DNA of 64,000 bases from Salvator merianae (Eukaryota > Chordata > Lepidosauria > Squamata > Teiidae), in NCBI GenBank assembly GCA_003586115.2, contig QVOM02000073.1, forward strand, positions 36,630,876 to 36,694,875, written 5' to 3'. Position numbers and translations under genes: made by a program. The notes below the pieces were generated by a model. That model ran no database searches. It was given only the letters and a program-made list of their open reading frames with translations, and was not told the DNA's origin. Shown here in pieces: positions 10,579-22,029 of this stretch. Every line of letters starts with the position of its first letter. Positions within the stretch are counted from its first letter, which is position 1.

Positions 10579-11329
10579 CAGTATCTGTAGGTTGAACAGT
10601 TGCTCAGGGCTAAAATTATAACCAAAGAAGAAAAGGAGCTACATCTGTCAGTAGCACTGTATGTTTTTGCTTTGTTCAAGCCCCCAAGAAAGAACTTGAG
10701 GCTTGTAAGTTCCAAAACAATCGAATCTGCAACAACGAGAGCACAGTTTTCCTTTCTAGCTGGTATCTTATCTTCTTGACACTCAGGCCTGATTACAACT
10801 ACACCACCAATCTAGAAAGTATGCTTTCTCCAACCATGGCCTATGTCTTCCTGTTTCTAAATTTGTGTTCCTAATCAGAATTCAATGTGGCAGCTGCTGA
10901 TATGTGGCTGAGCTAAAGTAGCTGACCTCAGGCTTGTATGATCATTGAATTTGTCTTTTCTACGTTCTGGGAAAGAGCCACTCTTCCTTATCCCATACCC
11001 TATCCCAACTCCCAAGCACAATAAAACTAACTCTTGACTGACAGAAGCCTCTTTTCCCCTTTTGCAGTGACTTAGCCTTCTAAGAGAGGAAAGTCTAATA
11101 GTAGGAGAGATTGTTTTCCCTTCTCCTTATACCACTTGGGCCATTTGGGGCACTTAACTTTTATTCTGCTGCAGCCCTTGTTCAGCTCTGCCTGGCCACA
11201 CCTAAAAATCCATTTTTGTATATTTTATGGACTAAACCACTTGTGAAAGAGACTATCCTTTAATTGGATTCTGACAGTTCTGAGGCCGCTAGATTGTTTT
11301 AATGTTCAGGGTGTGAGTAGAAGGAGATT
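10579..11329. other. No gene recognised
   Basis: Apparently unique sequence leading into the GC-rich block. No exon or repeat family that I can support. Confidence 0.5.
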
Positions 11330-11889
11330 ATGTGGGGCGGGCACAGGGTTTCCATTTCCCTCTTGCCAAATGCTGGATCTTGTGGGCATTCTAGAGGGGT
11401 GGTACCATTGTCCCCTGCCCATTTCCTTCTTGTCCCATGTCTTCTTTTCCCCTTCTTCCCTGTTAGCCTCTATTTCCTCTTTTTGTTAAAGGCAAAAGAG
11501 CATAGTTTTGTAGATTTGCCTCTTCTGCCACTGCTGGGAGGGTCTTCCCTTTCTGCCACACGGATGCCTTGACAACCTCAGGCTTTCCCTACACTGAATG
11601 TCCATGGAGGAGCAGCCTCACTGCCATCTCCCCTACGCAAAACTGCTCTCACTAGCAGTAGCTATGCCCCTCCTCCCCTCCTAATTTCCATGAGGGAGAG
11701 GGCAGTTCAAGCCTAGGACAGGTGACAAGCAAAACGCAGCAAGAGGGAAAGACACAGTGGTGGTAGCGGCAGAAGGTTTTCCTGAGGGTTTTTTGCCAGC
11801 ACCCTATTTCATCCTCCCTTCAATGAGGTGCTGCATTTTTTTCTCTGACAGCGAGGCAGCCCAATCTGCCCAGTTCCTCTGCCTTCGAA

Positions 11890-12500
11890 TGGGTGCCACT
11901 CTTTCAGCCTCCTTTGTAGAGTTGTTGTGAAGGTTAAGTGAAACAAAGTGGCAGAGCAAGACCCAGGCACACCCTCCGGCGAGAGAAACCCCGAAGAGCC
12001 CCCTTTCTCAAGCAACTGACAACCACTGGTGGACAGTGAGCAGAGCTGGATGCAGTGCCACAGTGCTTGGAAGGACCACTGCAGACCAATTATGAATGAC
12101 AGCAGGAGCCACTCTTTTCTTTTCACCCTGCTTGAGAGAGGGGGCTCCTGGGACTTCTCTGACCATCAGCTGGCAACTCTGTGCATCCCTGCTCGCTCAC
12201 TTGCTTACCTGTCAAGGATGGACAGAGGCAGTGGCAGTTGGCAGGCAGCAAACCACTCTCCTTCCTGTCCCCTGAGCAACCCTCAGCTTTCTCAAGCAGG
12301 GCTCTCACCTGCCCACCTCTGCTTTGCCTTCCTTTTGTCCTTCGCTGCCACTGTTGTGAAGAGGGGAGGGGGGGAGGGGGAAAGAAGCAGGAGGCACTGG
12401 GGTCTTTTTGGCCAGTGGGTGCACCTGGGTCTTGCTTTGCCACCCTTTTGCTTAAGTTTCACAACATCCCTGTGAGGGAGGCTGAAGGACTGGCACCCAC
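11890..12500. repeat. Imperfect inverted repeat with an interrupted right arm
   Basis: The left arm 11890-12014 (GGGTGCCACTCTTTCAGCC ... GCAAGACCCAGG ... AGCCCCCTTTCTCAAGCA) reappears as its complement in two pieces: the inner part at 12127-12162 (TGCTTGAGAGAGGGGGCTC) and the outer part at 12422-12500 (ACCTGGGTCTTGC ... TTCACAAC ... GGAGGCTGAA ... TGGCACCCA). About 260 bp (12163-12421) separates the two right-arm pieces, as if inserted later. The motif TTCACAAC-TCCCTGTGAGG-AGGCTGA also occurs in common lizard retroposons, so two opposed copies of one retroposon are an alternative to a true foldback element. Confidence 0.6.
12361..12380 (+). repeat. G-run tract
   Basis: Three runs of four to seven G separated by single A in 20 bp, within the insertion that splits the inverted repeat. 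Potential quadruplex or slippage site. Confidence 0.7.
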
Positions 12501-13049
12501 AGCAAAAAAGAGGCAGGTGGCCAAGCAAACAAATACTGAGGAAAGCCCAGGAAAGCGCTGGGGGGAGAGTGAGCCCTCGCAGTCTCTCTTTGCTGGCTGT
12601 TGCACTGCGATGACAGGAGACATCTGGCTAAATCTCCCAGGCGCAGTGGCAAAGGAAGGTGGGCTGGCTTGGTTGCTTGGGCTGGAGGAGGCAAACTAGA
12701 AAGTGTGGGTGTTTGCTTGGGGCTGGCTGGCCAGTTTGGTTCCCCCTCTCTCTCTCACCCCCAGCCCCAGGAGCGGCAAAGCTAATCAGATTAGCCTTGC
12801 AACACTTCTCCTTTCTCCTGATATTTGGAAGCAAAAAGCACAACATGGGAGAGGAGGCAGAACTACATACACGTACATTTCTGAAACTTTAAAAAGTAAA
12901 AGAGAGCTGCCACTTGCCAGTGTTGGCTGCCCTCCCCATGAGCCTGCAATGCCGTCCCCTTCGAGGAAGGGGGATCCTGAACAGCCCTTCTCCCTTCCTT
13001 CTGACATCAGCATTCTTCAGTGTCTGTAACTAATAGTCCTTCCTCCATG

Positions 13050-13965
13050 TTCCATAGATAATAAAGGATTGCCAGTTCTTAATAAATTTCAATGTTCTCT
13101 TATCTCTTGCTAGTCAATTTTTCCCTTTTTACTTCTTTTATCTTATTATAAATACATGTACATTTATCCATGTCTCTACAAATCTATGCTTTAACTCTCA
13201 ATTATACTTTAAACTAAGACAATTTTGTATGTAAGAATTTAAACTCTTTTTACTCTATTTTACCCCATCCCATCCCAACCAAGAGCCTGGTGGGTCAATA
13301 GCATACAATCCTCTTCCATTTTGGAGACTACTTTGTATGGTAGACTTCCCTCTTCTATTCTGCACATATTCCAACAATTTCTTCCAATTTTGGCAGGTGG
13401 GGTTTTTGATGGCTGTCCCATATAAATTAACCTTCTCTCTCTTAAGAAATTAAGCATTAAATCTTCTCTCATGTATTCATACCATTGCTTCATTGAACTT
13501 TCTTTTGGAGTTTTCCAGTTTTTCACTACCATTGCTTGTGCTCTCAATACTAATCAAACTACTGACTATTTGTCCTTTGTTCTTAAATCTTTTCTTTCAA
13601 ATTTCTGAATTAATATAATTTCTTTAGACCATATAATATCATCTCCAACTATTTTATTTCTTTCCCATCCAATCCTATCTCCAAACTTTCTTATCCCTTA
13701 ACAATAGCATCAGATATGTATATAGATTTCTTTTTCCTTACACTTATACCAACATTCCACACTGATGTTTAATCTCATATGTGCCAACTGACACAGCGTT
13801 CTAAACCATTTATTTATAAATTTGATTCTTAATTCTTTGATTCTTAAGGGGTTTTTTCTCTTACCTGTTTCTTTAAATATTTTCTAATATATTTTTTCTA
13901 TATCTGTATCTTGTTGCCATCTTTCCCACAAACTATTTTCTAAAACCTCTCTTTGCTCTGGAACT
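13050..13965 (-). pseudogene. L1-type LINE ORF2 fragment, C-terminal part (decayed)
   Basis: On the minus strand the remnant shows, in order, the L1 C-terminal zinc-knuckle region (a CWYKCKEKEIYIH segment near 13770-13730, fitting the CWKC...H pattern), then AMVVKNWKTPKESSMKQWYEYMRE near 13535-13465, the longest clean stretch (95 codons, 13260-13547), and finally a FIKNWQSF segment near 13090-13060 that corresponds to the last residues of L1 ORF2. Frameshifts and stops separate these blocks. No poly(T) remains at the left edge, so the 3' UTR and poly(A) tail are missing or eroded. It is unlikely to belong to the same insertion as the L1 pieces at 1.1-2.1 kb, which cover an earlier part of ORF2. 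Confidence 0.8.
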
Positions 13966-15853
13966 TGCCCCATATATCAAAGAAATCTTGAGCCTCACCG
14001 ATCTTCCAGCACATACACTGGCTCATTCTGGCATCCTTGACCATGATAGAAGCTGAAAAGAAGAAATGCACCAAGCTGGGATGGGCACCATGTAAAATGA
14101 CAGGCAATAGCTCCAGCTGGCAGTGGGAGGGTGTGGGAGGGCATGTTTGGCTGCTTTTCACAGCGCACCTCCAGTTCCCTGGGTTTTGTGCCACTACTTC
14201 ATACCCATTCTACAACATTTCTGAACTGTGGATGTTTGGACTGGTCAACAAACAGAGAGTAAAAATATAGGAGATGGACAATTCTGCTTGCCAAGAACAC
14301 AATTCAAGGGTGCTATGTGGAGCATTGAAATTGGGTAAAACCCTGATGTGGATTCAAAGCTCTCAAAATCTGCATTGAACATGGACCTAAATGATTTCAT
14401 ACCTTCTTGACAATGAATGAATATGTGCCCAAAGTTGCCAAAACCTGGGTTCAACTTGAGCTAAAGCCTACATCTAGAAGGGGCTTTATTCTCACTCTGA
14501 GATTTAGAAACATTTAGAAATGTAGTCTCCTCATTTTTTTTTTAAATGTATTTATGTGTGAATAGGAGAAAACAGACTTGGGGGAATTAGAAAGTGATGT
14601 GAAGTTCTTCTATGCTGCAGAATTTCATGCAGCTTCTGCACTGAACCTCAACAGTTTCTGAGGCAGAGAGATTCCAGACTGGGAAGTGTGCAGTGCTGTG
14701 ATGCTACTCAGAACTGAAAAAAATAATAAAATAAATGCAGGGTAGTTTGCATAGTGTAGCTTGACACTACTCAAGTGCAGACAAGCCTACACACTGTAAA
14801 CAGAATGATTTACTGATCCTTATTAATTACCATGGTAGACCATGTCCCTGCAAGCATTTGATTTTCTTCAATGTCCAGAATATGGAGCTCAGGTACATTA
14901 AGAGCATATGAAATGTACCATCTAGCCCAGTGGTCAACCAACTAAGAAAGCTAGCTATGGAATCTCTTCTGCTCCAATGCTTCAGTCCTTCTTAATATTC
15001 TGTATAAGGCTCTTAATTCTGTGCCTGCCTCCTTATGTACAAGTATTCCCAAATCCAAGTACCAAACTCCTAATGCAGTTGAAGAGTACAGCATGAGCTT
15101 ACAACATCCATGAATATGAATAAGCATTTCTCCTGAGTTTTGTCTCTGGGGCTGCATCTGAACTGAGACACTTGTGAACCATCTCATTCAGACCAGCAGC
15201 AAAACAGCTGCTGGTGTGTTTGCTAAGTGATTTACACAGCTGGTTTCTAGAGCAAGCTGTAGAAGCATAAGGGGTGGGAGGGAGGGAGGGAGGACAGAAA
15301 ATGATATTATGCTTCATTTGCTGATCTCTCCCTCTCCTCCCCCCCAAAAAACTAGCTTTAGAAAATGCTTCCCTGCCCAGCATCATGATCGATGTTGCTT
15401 CTCTTCATCAAGGATGATAAATGAGTGGCAACCCCACTCAGGGAGGCATAAAGGTGGGAAAGGTTCTGCCACTGGCCTGGGAGGAACAGCCGGTGAGCAG
15501 ATAACATGGGGTCTCCCAGCACACAGTATTCAGAGAGAAGATCTTCTGAAGAAAATTTCACAGAATAGCTCTTTTGGAAGACCTTTTCACCTCCAAAACT
15601 CTGTGATTAGTCTTTCTGCCTTCTTATACATATGAGTGAACTTTCTGGAAGGCAGGTGAAATCTAGGACATCTGCAGTGTGTAGATGCTTGTCCATGCAA
15701 TGCACTCATTGTTAAGACGCCATATCCACTTGGTCTATATATAAAACATCCTTTAACTGAGGGTCTTCTGGAAAAATCTGATGCAGAAATCCTAAGGCAT
15801 GAGATATAACGAGCTGATAGTGTATTCCAAGCTGCCACAGTGTCAGTGACTGG
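13966..15853. other. No gene recognised
   Basis: Apparently unique sequence. It holds a GGGA-rich tract at 15278-15294 followed by a C-rich run near 15340. Small frames at 14951-15635 overlap on opposite strands without domains. Confidence 0.5.
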
Positions 15854-15982
15854 GGCCCTTTCTGCACTAAGCCTTATTCTGGATTATGGTGCCAGGGGCC
15901 TGCTGTAGTCTGCACCAGCATGTGGATGGCCCAGCTGTATACTGGGACATAATCCAGAATAAGGCCCAGTGCAGAAAGGGCC
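15854..15982. mobile_element. 129-bp palindromic MITE, GGCCCTTTCTGCAC ends
   Basis: Two 34-bp arms match with only two mismatches (15854-15887 and 15949-15982), starting GGCCCTTTCTGCACT and containing CCTTATTCTGGATTAT. The 60-bp centre (GGCCTGCTGTAGTCTGCACC ... AGCATGTGG) matches the right-hand part of the 545-bp element at 50489, so this is an internally deleted derivative of that family. Target duplication not evident. Confidence 0.85.
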
Positions 15983-17309
15983 TTCTGTTATAAAATCATT
16001 GTAATGCTACTTTTAACATGCCTTGTATGAAACAGATTATCTGTTTCAATTCTTTTGAATTGCTCTTCTTTGTTTCGCTGCAGTCTGTAAGCCACCTTGG
16101 ACAGATTATGTGGAACAGCGATGCAGAAGGAAAAGTTGTGATCAAGGCAATGACTAAATTTTAATTTCATTCAGCTCCCACACACCCAGCCACTGCGGCT
16201 GTTGTGGCTAAAAATAAAAGTGGTTTCCTCAGGAGGATTCAGGCAGGATTTGGATTAAGCAGCTCCCCGCTGAATCCCATACTACCCTTCCCCTCCTCAG
16301 GAAGGCTCTTTTACCATCCTGTCTGCCAGTGGTGTGTCCCATGCAGATTCTGTAATAGCAGCCATGACACCTTGGCCAGAGTTTGCTGCCCAACTGCCTT
16401 GCATCTGAGCCTCCCCTTACATTTATTTGCAAGCCTATGTATGTTGCAAATCCATGACTGTTGCCTTCTCTTTTCCTTCCACTCCCCCCACCCCTTTATT
16501 TTTGCTTATAAACATTCTTCATATTTTGACATTTAGCTTCCTAATTTTAAAAAGGCAATGTTCTGGATCCCCCCCCCCCTTGTGACTAAGATTGTGCGGT
16601 TAGGCTATGACCCTTGTTTTCAAAAGCTATTTCCAAACGTTTTGTTAAGTTTGGCATCCACAAGGCTTTGGGAAAATGTATCCCAAGCTTTTCTTGTTTG
16701 TTTCCTCCTTCCCCCATCCTGAAAGCTGGGCTGCAAGGGGGAAAGGGTCAGTAGGGCTCCATAACTTCCCAAGTAGCTGGATAGCAGGAATTCCATCCTG
16801 AATGTTCAGTGAAAGCCTATCTAGAGGGCCATTAACTGATCTGCCAGACAGAAGAACTCAAGGCGGAGCTTTGCATAGCATTGGCATATAGTACTAAGCG
16901 AGGGCGAATTTAGAAATAACCACAGCACTGTTATACTGTATTTATATGTCACCATAACGGACTAGAGGAGTAGTGGGCTGCTCAGTCTGCTGTCCAAATG
17001 CTGATGGGCAGCTTTAACTGTCACTTCTTTAAACCAGACTTAACTGGCCAGGTCTGTTAAGTAGGTCATGGAGCTGCTCACAGCTTATTTTTGTTGTTTG
17101 TTTTTTTAGAAAAACCTAAGCCAGGTCTAAACTACAAGAATGTCCTGATTTCCACCAGACTTCAGTGGGCTTCAGTTAATATCTGACACCCTTGTTCCAC
17201 TGGTGGAAAATGGATGCTTCAACAACACTTTCCAAAGCCTTTCTAGTTTTCTTGAAAGTGGTTTCTTGAACCTGGGGTGGTTAGTCCAACTCCCCTTTAT
17301 TAGTAGTAT
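15983..17309. other. No gene recognised
   Basis: Apparently unique DNA. A run of C at about 16568-16579 and a possible very short LINE tail (TGTAAGCCACCTTGG near 16087) are the only notable items; the latter is too short to call. Confidence 0.45.
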
Positions 17310-17445
17310 TAATATTATTTTTTATTTGAGAATATATATTTGAGAATCCCACCCTTCACCAGAAGGCCCCCAGGGCAGGTCACAACAATAAAAGTATGAT
17401 ATATGAATATGTAGAATATTCTTAAAACATATTTAAAATGTAACG
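17310..17445 (-). mobile_element. LINE/SINE 3' end of L2-tail type
   Basis: Minus-strand reading gives the tail type common in squamates: GTTGTGACCTGCCCTGGGGG, a short spacer with a GGTGAAGGGTGGGA motif and then an ATAAAT-rich end. The same tail appears at 53308-53480 (minus), and at 27893 and 46296 (plus). Only the 3' end is present. Confidence 0.55.
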
Positions 17446-17741
17446 CCTTTCTCCTCCCCTGGTGGTGGGACTGGAAAAAGGGGGAGAGGAAGCAGTAATA
17501 GTAGTAGAAGACATTTGTAAGTTTTAAATTGCTATTGTAATCTTTAGCATTTTAACAATTTTTATGTGATACATCAAGAAGTCTCCAGGTGAAGGGTGGG
17601 TAACAAATTTAAATAGATTTGCACAGGAGGTATATATCTGCCCTTCTCTCTTAGTTGCAAACTGAAAGGAGATGAAAGACAAAGATTTGCACCTAGACTG
17701 ATTTTTCTCTACAGAGCAGCCATATTTGGTCACTAATAAAA

Positions 17742-17781
17742 GTGTGTGTGTGTGAGAGAGAGAGAGGGGGGGGAGGGAGGG
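17742..17781. repeat. (GT)n-(GA)n-G-rich compound microsatellite
   Basis: About seven GT units, then GA units, then G runs separated by A. Purine-rich strand throughout the second half. Confidence 0.9.
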
Positions 17782-18916
17782 AATTCTTCAGCAAACTCAG
17801 CATTCAGTAGTGGATTCAGTTTCCTCTGAGTCTTTATTTTTCTTTGAAAATTAACTTCTTCCCCCCATTTTCAGAAAGATCTCCAAAACTGGGTGTGACT
17901 GGGTATGGGACTCATGCCTTGTTTAAGAAAGGGGCAGAGCCGCCTTTCCCAACTTGCAAGTCCAGGACAGGTCCTGCTCCTTTACTTGAGGACATCTGTG
18001 TGTGACCTTCAGCGTATGTGCTAGAAAACCCAAGCTTTCCCCCCATAATGCATGCAGAATGTTTAGATGGATCCCAGTTAGGAAAGGCCTCCTCTAATTT
18101 CAAACTATCTGACCTTTGTTTCAGTGTCTTGCTTGGATCCCTGCATAATCTTATTCTCTACTCTTCTTAATTTTCAGCTGTAATCTGCAGTCATTTTCCA
18201 AATGCATTGTCAATGCCATCATTTTTTCCTGTGCTGCTTAATTCTAGGGCGCCTTGTTCACTTAACATGTAACTACATGAATGACTTCATTTTGCTACTT
18301 AAACTGAAACAGCAGCATCTTAAAATATGGCACATGAAGATCACACCTTGGACTTGATCAATGCCTAAATAGAAGAATTTCTGGGAACCACATGAAAACT
18401 TTCTTAAATTTCATGGCAGGATTAGATTTATTTATAAAGCTTTTTTTTTAAAAAAAGAAAAATACTTAGAAGAAAAGGTGCAAGTTTGTAATTCCAGTTT
18501 TAGACACCCCAGTCAGTCTAAAGATCAAGCCCAAAGGCTGTCTGTCTTTTCTGATGGTTTTCCAACACTGCATGCAAAATTCATACTTAAGAAGCACTGA
18601 AGAGGGAGCAAGATCGTGATAGAAAGGCAATGGCAGTGCAGTCTCTGCTGCCAACCTAGAAAGGAAGTTGCTCTAACAGGTGGAGGTGGACCTCATCTAT
18701 CATTATGTCATTGCAGCAAGCCGAGATGCTGACTTTAATAGTAGGCATCCCTTGTTATGTAAGAAATAGAGAGCAGAGTGACATAACACCTGTTAAGAGA
18801 ATGAATTCTAAATACAGGGCAAGTAATGACTTGGAATTTCTGGGTGGAGCATGTGTAACACCCAGACTCAGGCCTTCTTGGGGCTATAATTACACTTCCC
18901 TCCCTCCTTTTGGCAG
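17782..18916. other. No gene recognised
   Basis: No repeat or coding signal I can support, except the possible splice acceptor at its right edge. Confidence 0.45.
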
Positions 18917-19065
18917 CATTTAATCGTCTGGCTGTGTCAAAAGCAGAGACTGTTTTCAAATTTATTTTTGATAACTTCCATAGTCACCAAGTCCATTTTG
19001 ATGATTTTAAGCAGATTGTTTTAACAGAAGATGAAGCTGTTGACCGATACAGGAAAACTGTCTAG
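18917..19065 (+). CDS. Exon-like open frame with degenerate EF-hand-like pattern (weak candidate)
   Basis: A polypyrimidine run ending TTTTGGCAG (18908-18916) is a plausible splice acceptor. It is followed by a 49-codon frame ending at TAG 19063-19065. The frame reads FNRLAVSKAETVFKFIF, DNFHSHQVHFDDFKQIV and LTEDEAVDRYRKTV. The hydrophobic-D-x8-FDDF spacing is reminiscent of a degenerate EF-hand, but the glycine and the third-position ligand of the loop are missing. Codon use and residue mix look more protein-like than neighbouring frames. It could be a terminal coding exon, a decayed exon, or chance; 49 codons is short. The frame is open upstream only to 18859, so an intact single-exon gene is excluded. 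Confidence 0.2.
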
Positions 19066-20089
19066 AAATAGCAGTCGGTAAGGATAGATATGTCAGGGAA
19101 AATGACAGAGAATTTCTTTTTCAGGAAATATTTCAGGTTCCTAAAATTGCTCTTTCTGTTTCTCTAACGGTACAGGCATATTGTTAGTACAGCACATTTA
19201 ACAATCACCAGCTACTTCTGAGTGCTTTGTAGATACAGTGTATGCTTCTTCAAAAAAGCCTCAATTTGCTCACGATATTTTAAAGTGCAACAAAAAATAG
19301 AAGGCTAAAATCTCAACATGAAGTTGAGATATAGATGAAACATTAATGGAAGATATGAAAAGCCCATTATGTCACAGGTTACACTTCTTTTGGGGCAGCG
19401 TGCACTTAGTAATTTAGGCTGTAGCCAAATTCGAGGTTTTCAACAGCCTGAAGAAGTCCCTCATGCCGGAGATTCACACCCCAAAACTGCCTTCTGATTT
19501 TTATCAAAGCCATTCCCCCAAAATTCGACCTATTCAGTACTCAGATTTATCTCAGACTATTGCAGTTCCATGGTCCAGCTACATTTTCAGGATGTGAACT
19601 GGCCAGATGACCATTGGAGACAGTATATGAACTTTTGTGAGTGGGCAGAGGGAGGGTTTTCCTCCCCCTCTCCAACCAATGCCAGAGTTTGAGGGTGTTT
19701 AGTGGGACTCTACCTGCCTTCCACCTTCCCGCTTGCCCTGTGTCTTCAGCTTCCAAGTGTCATTTTGTCGTTGTTGTTAAACCTGTGATCTCCACAGATG
19801 TGCAGTTCTGCCCCTTCACATATGCAAGGGTGGGATGGATTTCCAGCCAGGATTTTCAGGGCAGGGACAAGGAGAAAGGCAGCATTTGTTGTGCGGTTCT
19901 CCTGTTCTTTTCTCTCCTCTGCATTTAGTGGGAGAGGGTCATCCTCCCTCACCTCCCACCTCTCTAGCTTCCATATTTTTATTTGGTTCTTAAATCTGAG
20001 ATCTTGACCCTGCTCAGCTTCTCAAGATCAGCCAATTTCCATTAGGCATTGCCATATTCTATGTCACAAAATGGCAAAATATGCATATC
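19066..20089. other. No gene recognised
   Basis: Apparently unique sequence. Frames at 19547-20007 on both strands overlap and show no domain. Confidence 0.5.
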
Positions 20090-20099
20090 CTCTCTCTCT

Positions 20100-20138
<39 letters not shown>

Positions 20139-20216
20139 TGGATGGATAGATGGATGGATAGATGGATGGATAGATGGATAGATAGATGGATAGATAGATG
20201 GATAGATATAGATATA
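20090..20216. repeat. Compound microsatellite (CT)n-(CA)n-(GATA/GATG)n
   Basis: About 127 bp in three blocks: CT units, some fourteen CA units, then an interrupted tetranucleotide run alternating GATA and GATG, ending in GATATA. Both strands give false frames built of repeating Asp-Arg-Trp-Met or Tyr-Pro-Ser-Ile units. GATA-type arrays are abundant in squamates. Confidence 0.97.
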
Positions 20217-20721
20217 AATCCTCCCTTGGCTATTTAGTGTTTTTATCACCCTTTGTTTCAACATGCAGATTTCTTGCTTTATTTAAGCTGTACTATTATC
20301 TATATATAATTGTAGATGCAGATTTAAACATGCATATTGTAGAGGAATCACATATTTGTTCCTTTCACATTCAGTTACCTTACAAAGTAAATTCAGCAAA
20401 GATCATAACATGGAAACATTTCAGACAGCAGTTGGAAAAACAGCAGCAACATGCTGTTTGATAAATATTGCCGCATTTTGCGGCATGCCACAATATCTTA
20501 GGAGTCCAAACCTAATTTCATGCTGCAATTTGAGACTAAGCCACATGCCTGAAAGCATAGGTGGTCCCAGAGGGCTTAGCTACATGACAGTGAGTCAGCA
20601 TTTATGAATCAGCTTTTGTTAATATTGAAAAAAATATAAAACTTTAAAATACTGTAATCAAGTGACTAAGGCAAATATACAGAATTTGGCATAAAATAGT
20701 TCTCCAGGAATGTGAAATAAA

Positions 20722-20740
20722 CCCCCCCCCCAAAAAAAAA
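20722..20740. repeat. C10A9 homopolymer junction
   Basis: Ten C followed by nine A; an indel-prone position and a possible assembly or sequencing weak point. Confidence 0.85.
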
Positions 20741-21991
20741 GTTTTCATGTTACAGCTTGCAGTATAAGTGATGCAACATTTCCTGGTTCTTCGAGCATGT
20801 CATGATCCATAGTCAAACAAAGCACTGAGATTTTCCACACCTCATTTCTGTCTCTCCTCTCCTATCATGTAAAATGCCTCACTGAAAATCACTCGGTCTA
20901 GACAGCTGTTTTGTGCTATTCTGTATTTCTCACATCTGGTTCAGCCAATGACTATGTAGGTTGCTACTTTTGATTATATAACACAGCTTTCCTTAAGAAA
21001 AAGCTTTCATGTAACAGTTACTTTGCAAAAGAACTGTAAGAGAACTGACAGTGAATTCTTTCATTATTTGATTGGGTTAGGGTCCTAGAAAACCTTGTAA
21101 AAATCATTGTGCCTATGGGAAAATGGAGCTTAGAGAATCACATCTGAAAATTCAATAGAAAATGTAACTTGCTTCTGTTGCCTCTCAGGACCATAGGAGT
21201 TATTGCCAGACAGATGCAACTGACTTCCAAGCCTCAAACTGTGTCAGAACTGCCAAAATAAGTTGTGTCCAAACTCATAACTGGCCAAAGTAACATACCC
21301 TTCAAGGAGGTGGGGACAGAAAAGGCATTTCCTCTTTAAAATTATCTGTTTCCTTAAGGTGATTGGCAGTTTTTTTGAGGAGGAGAGAGAAACCTGGCTG
21401 GAGCAGCAGCTGTAGGCAGCAAATGACATTTTAATCTGAAACCTGGCTGCTTCTTCACTGTTTGCTGGCTTCTGTAGCTTCCTGATCCAACTGTCAATCA
21501 GCTGAAGTAACCCATTCTTGGGGAAGCATATAATACCTTTAAGCAGGCAATGCAAGTTGGAGACTGAAGTCAGCAGAGACACAGCTAAGAAATGTAAAAG
21601 TTACAGAACTCTTCATTGGTTAAAAAATAATAGTTACACATGCACACACAAAGCTTCAGTTTAAAAAAAGAACTGTGGGAAACTATGGCGCAAACTTGAG
21701 CATATGCAAGCCACAGACACTAAAACCCTCTGTAATTCTTCAGTCACAGATATAGAAAACTCACAGATTTTAAAATGGTGGATAATGAAAGAGGGCTGTA
21801 TAAAGAGAAACCTCTCAGAAGGCAAGATACGAAGAAAATTTGAGAAGAGGCTAATGAGTTAGCAGGAAAGAAAAGCTGGAGTCTTTGAGATAGGTGTTAA
21901 CACAGATCTTGCTGCCTGACCCATAGATGAAAATAAGGTGTTTAAAGACTGCAGCCCAAAATCACAAGCTGGAGCCTCCATAGGACAGCTG

Positions 21992-22029
21992 TAGCTCTCT
22001 CTCTCTCTTTCTCTCTCCCATTCTCTCTT
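21992..22029. repeat. (CT)n-rich tract
   Basis: Pyrimidine-only tract of about 38 bp made mostly of CT units with TTT and CCA interruptions. Confidence 0.85.

Larger units (their letters stand above)
11330..13020. other. GC-rich block with many spurious frames
   Basis: Compared with its surroundings this block is rich in C and G and in CT/GA-biased runs (for example the G-run tract at 12361-12380). That composition lowers stop-codon density, so up to eight overlapping frames of 60-170 codons appear on both strands. None has a recognisable domain, and the frames conflict. An imperfect inverted repeat occupies its centre. It could be an old GC-rich repeat or a non-coding regulatory region; the sequence alone does not decide. 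Confidence 0.5.

Noticed and set aside
12029..12699. Frames of 148 and 172 codons in the GC-rich block
   Set aside because: Two plus-strand frames and several minus-strand frames overlap the same bases, as expected from low stop density; no domain or splice logic.
20049..20264. Frames with repeating Asp-Arg-Trp-Met or Tyr-Pro-Ser-Ile
   Set aside because: Pure translation of the GATA/GATG microsatellite.
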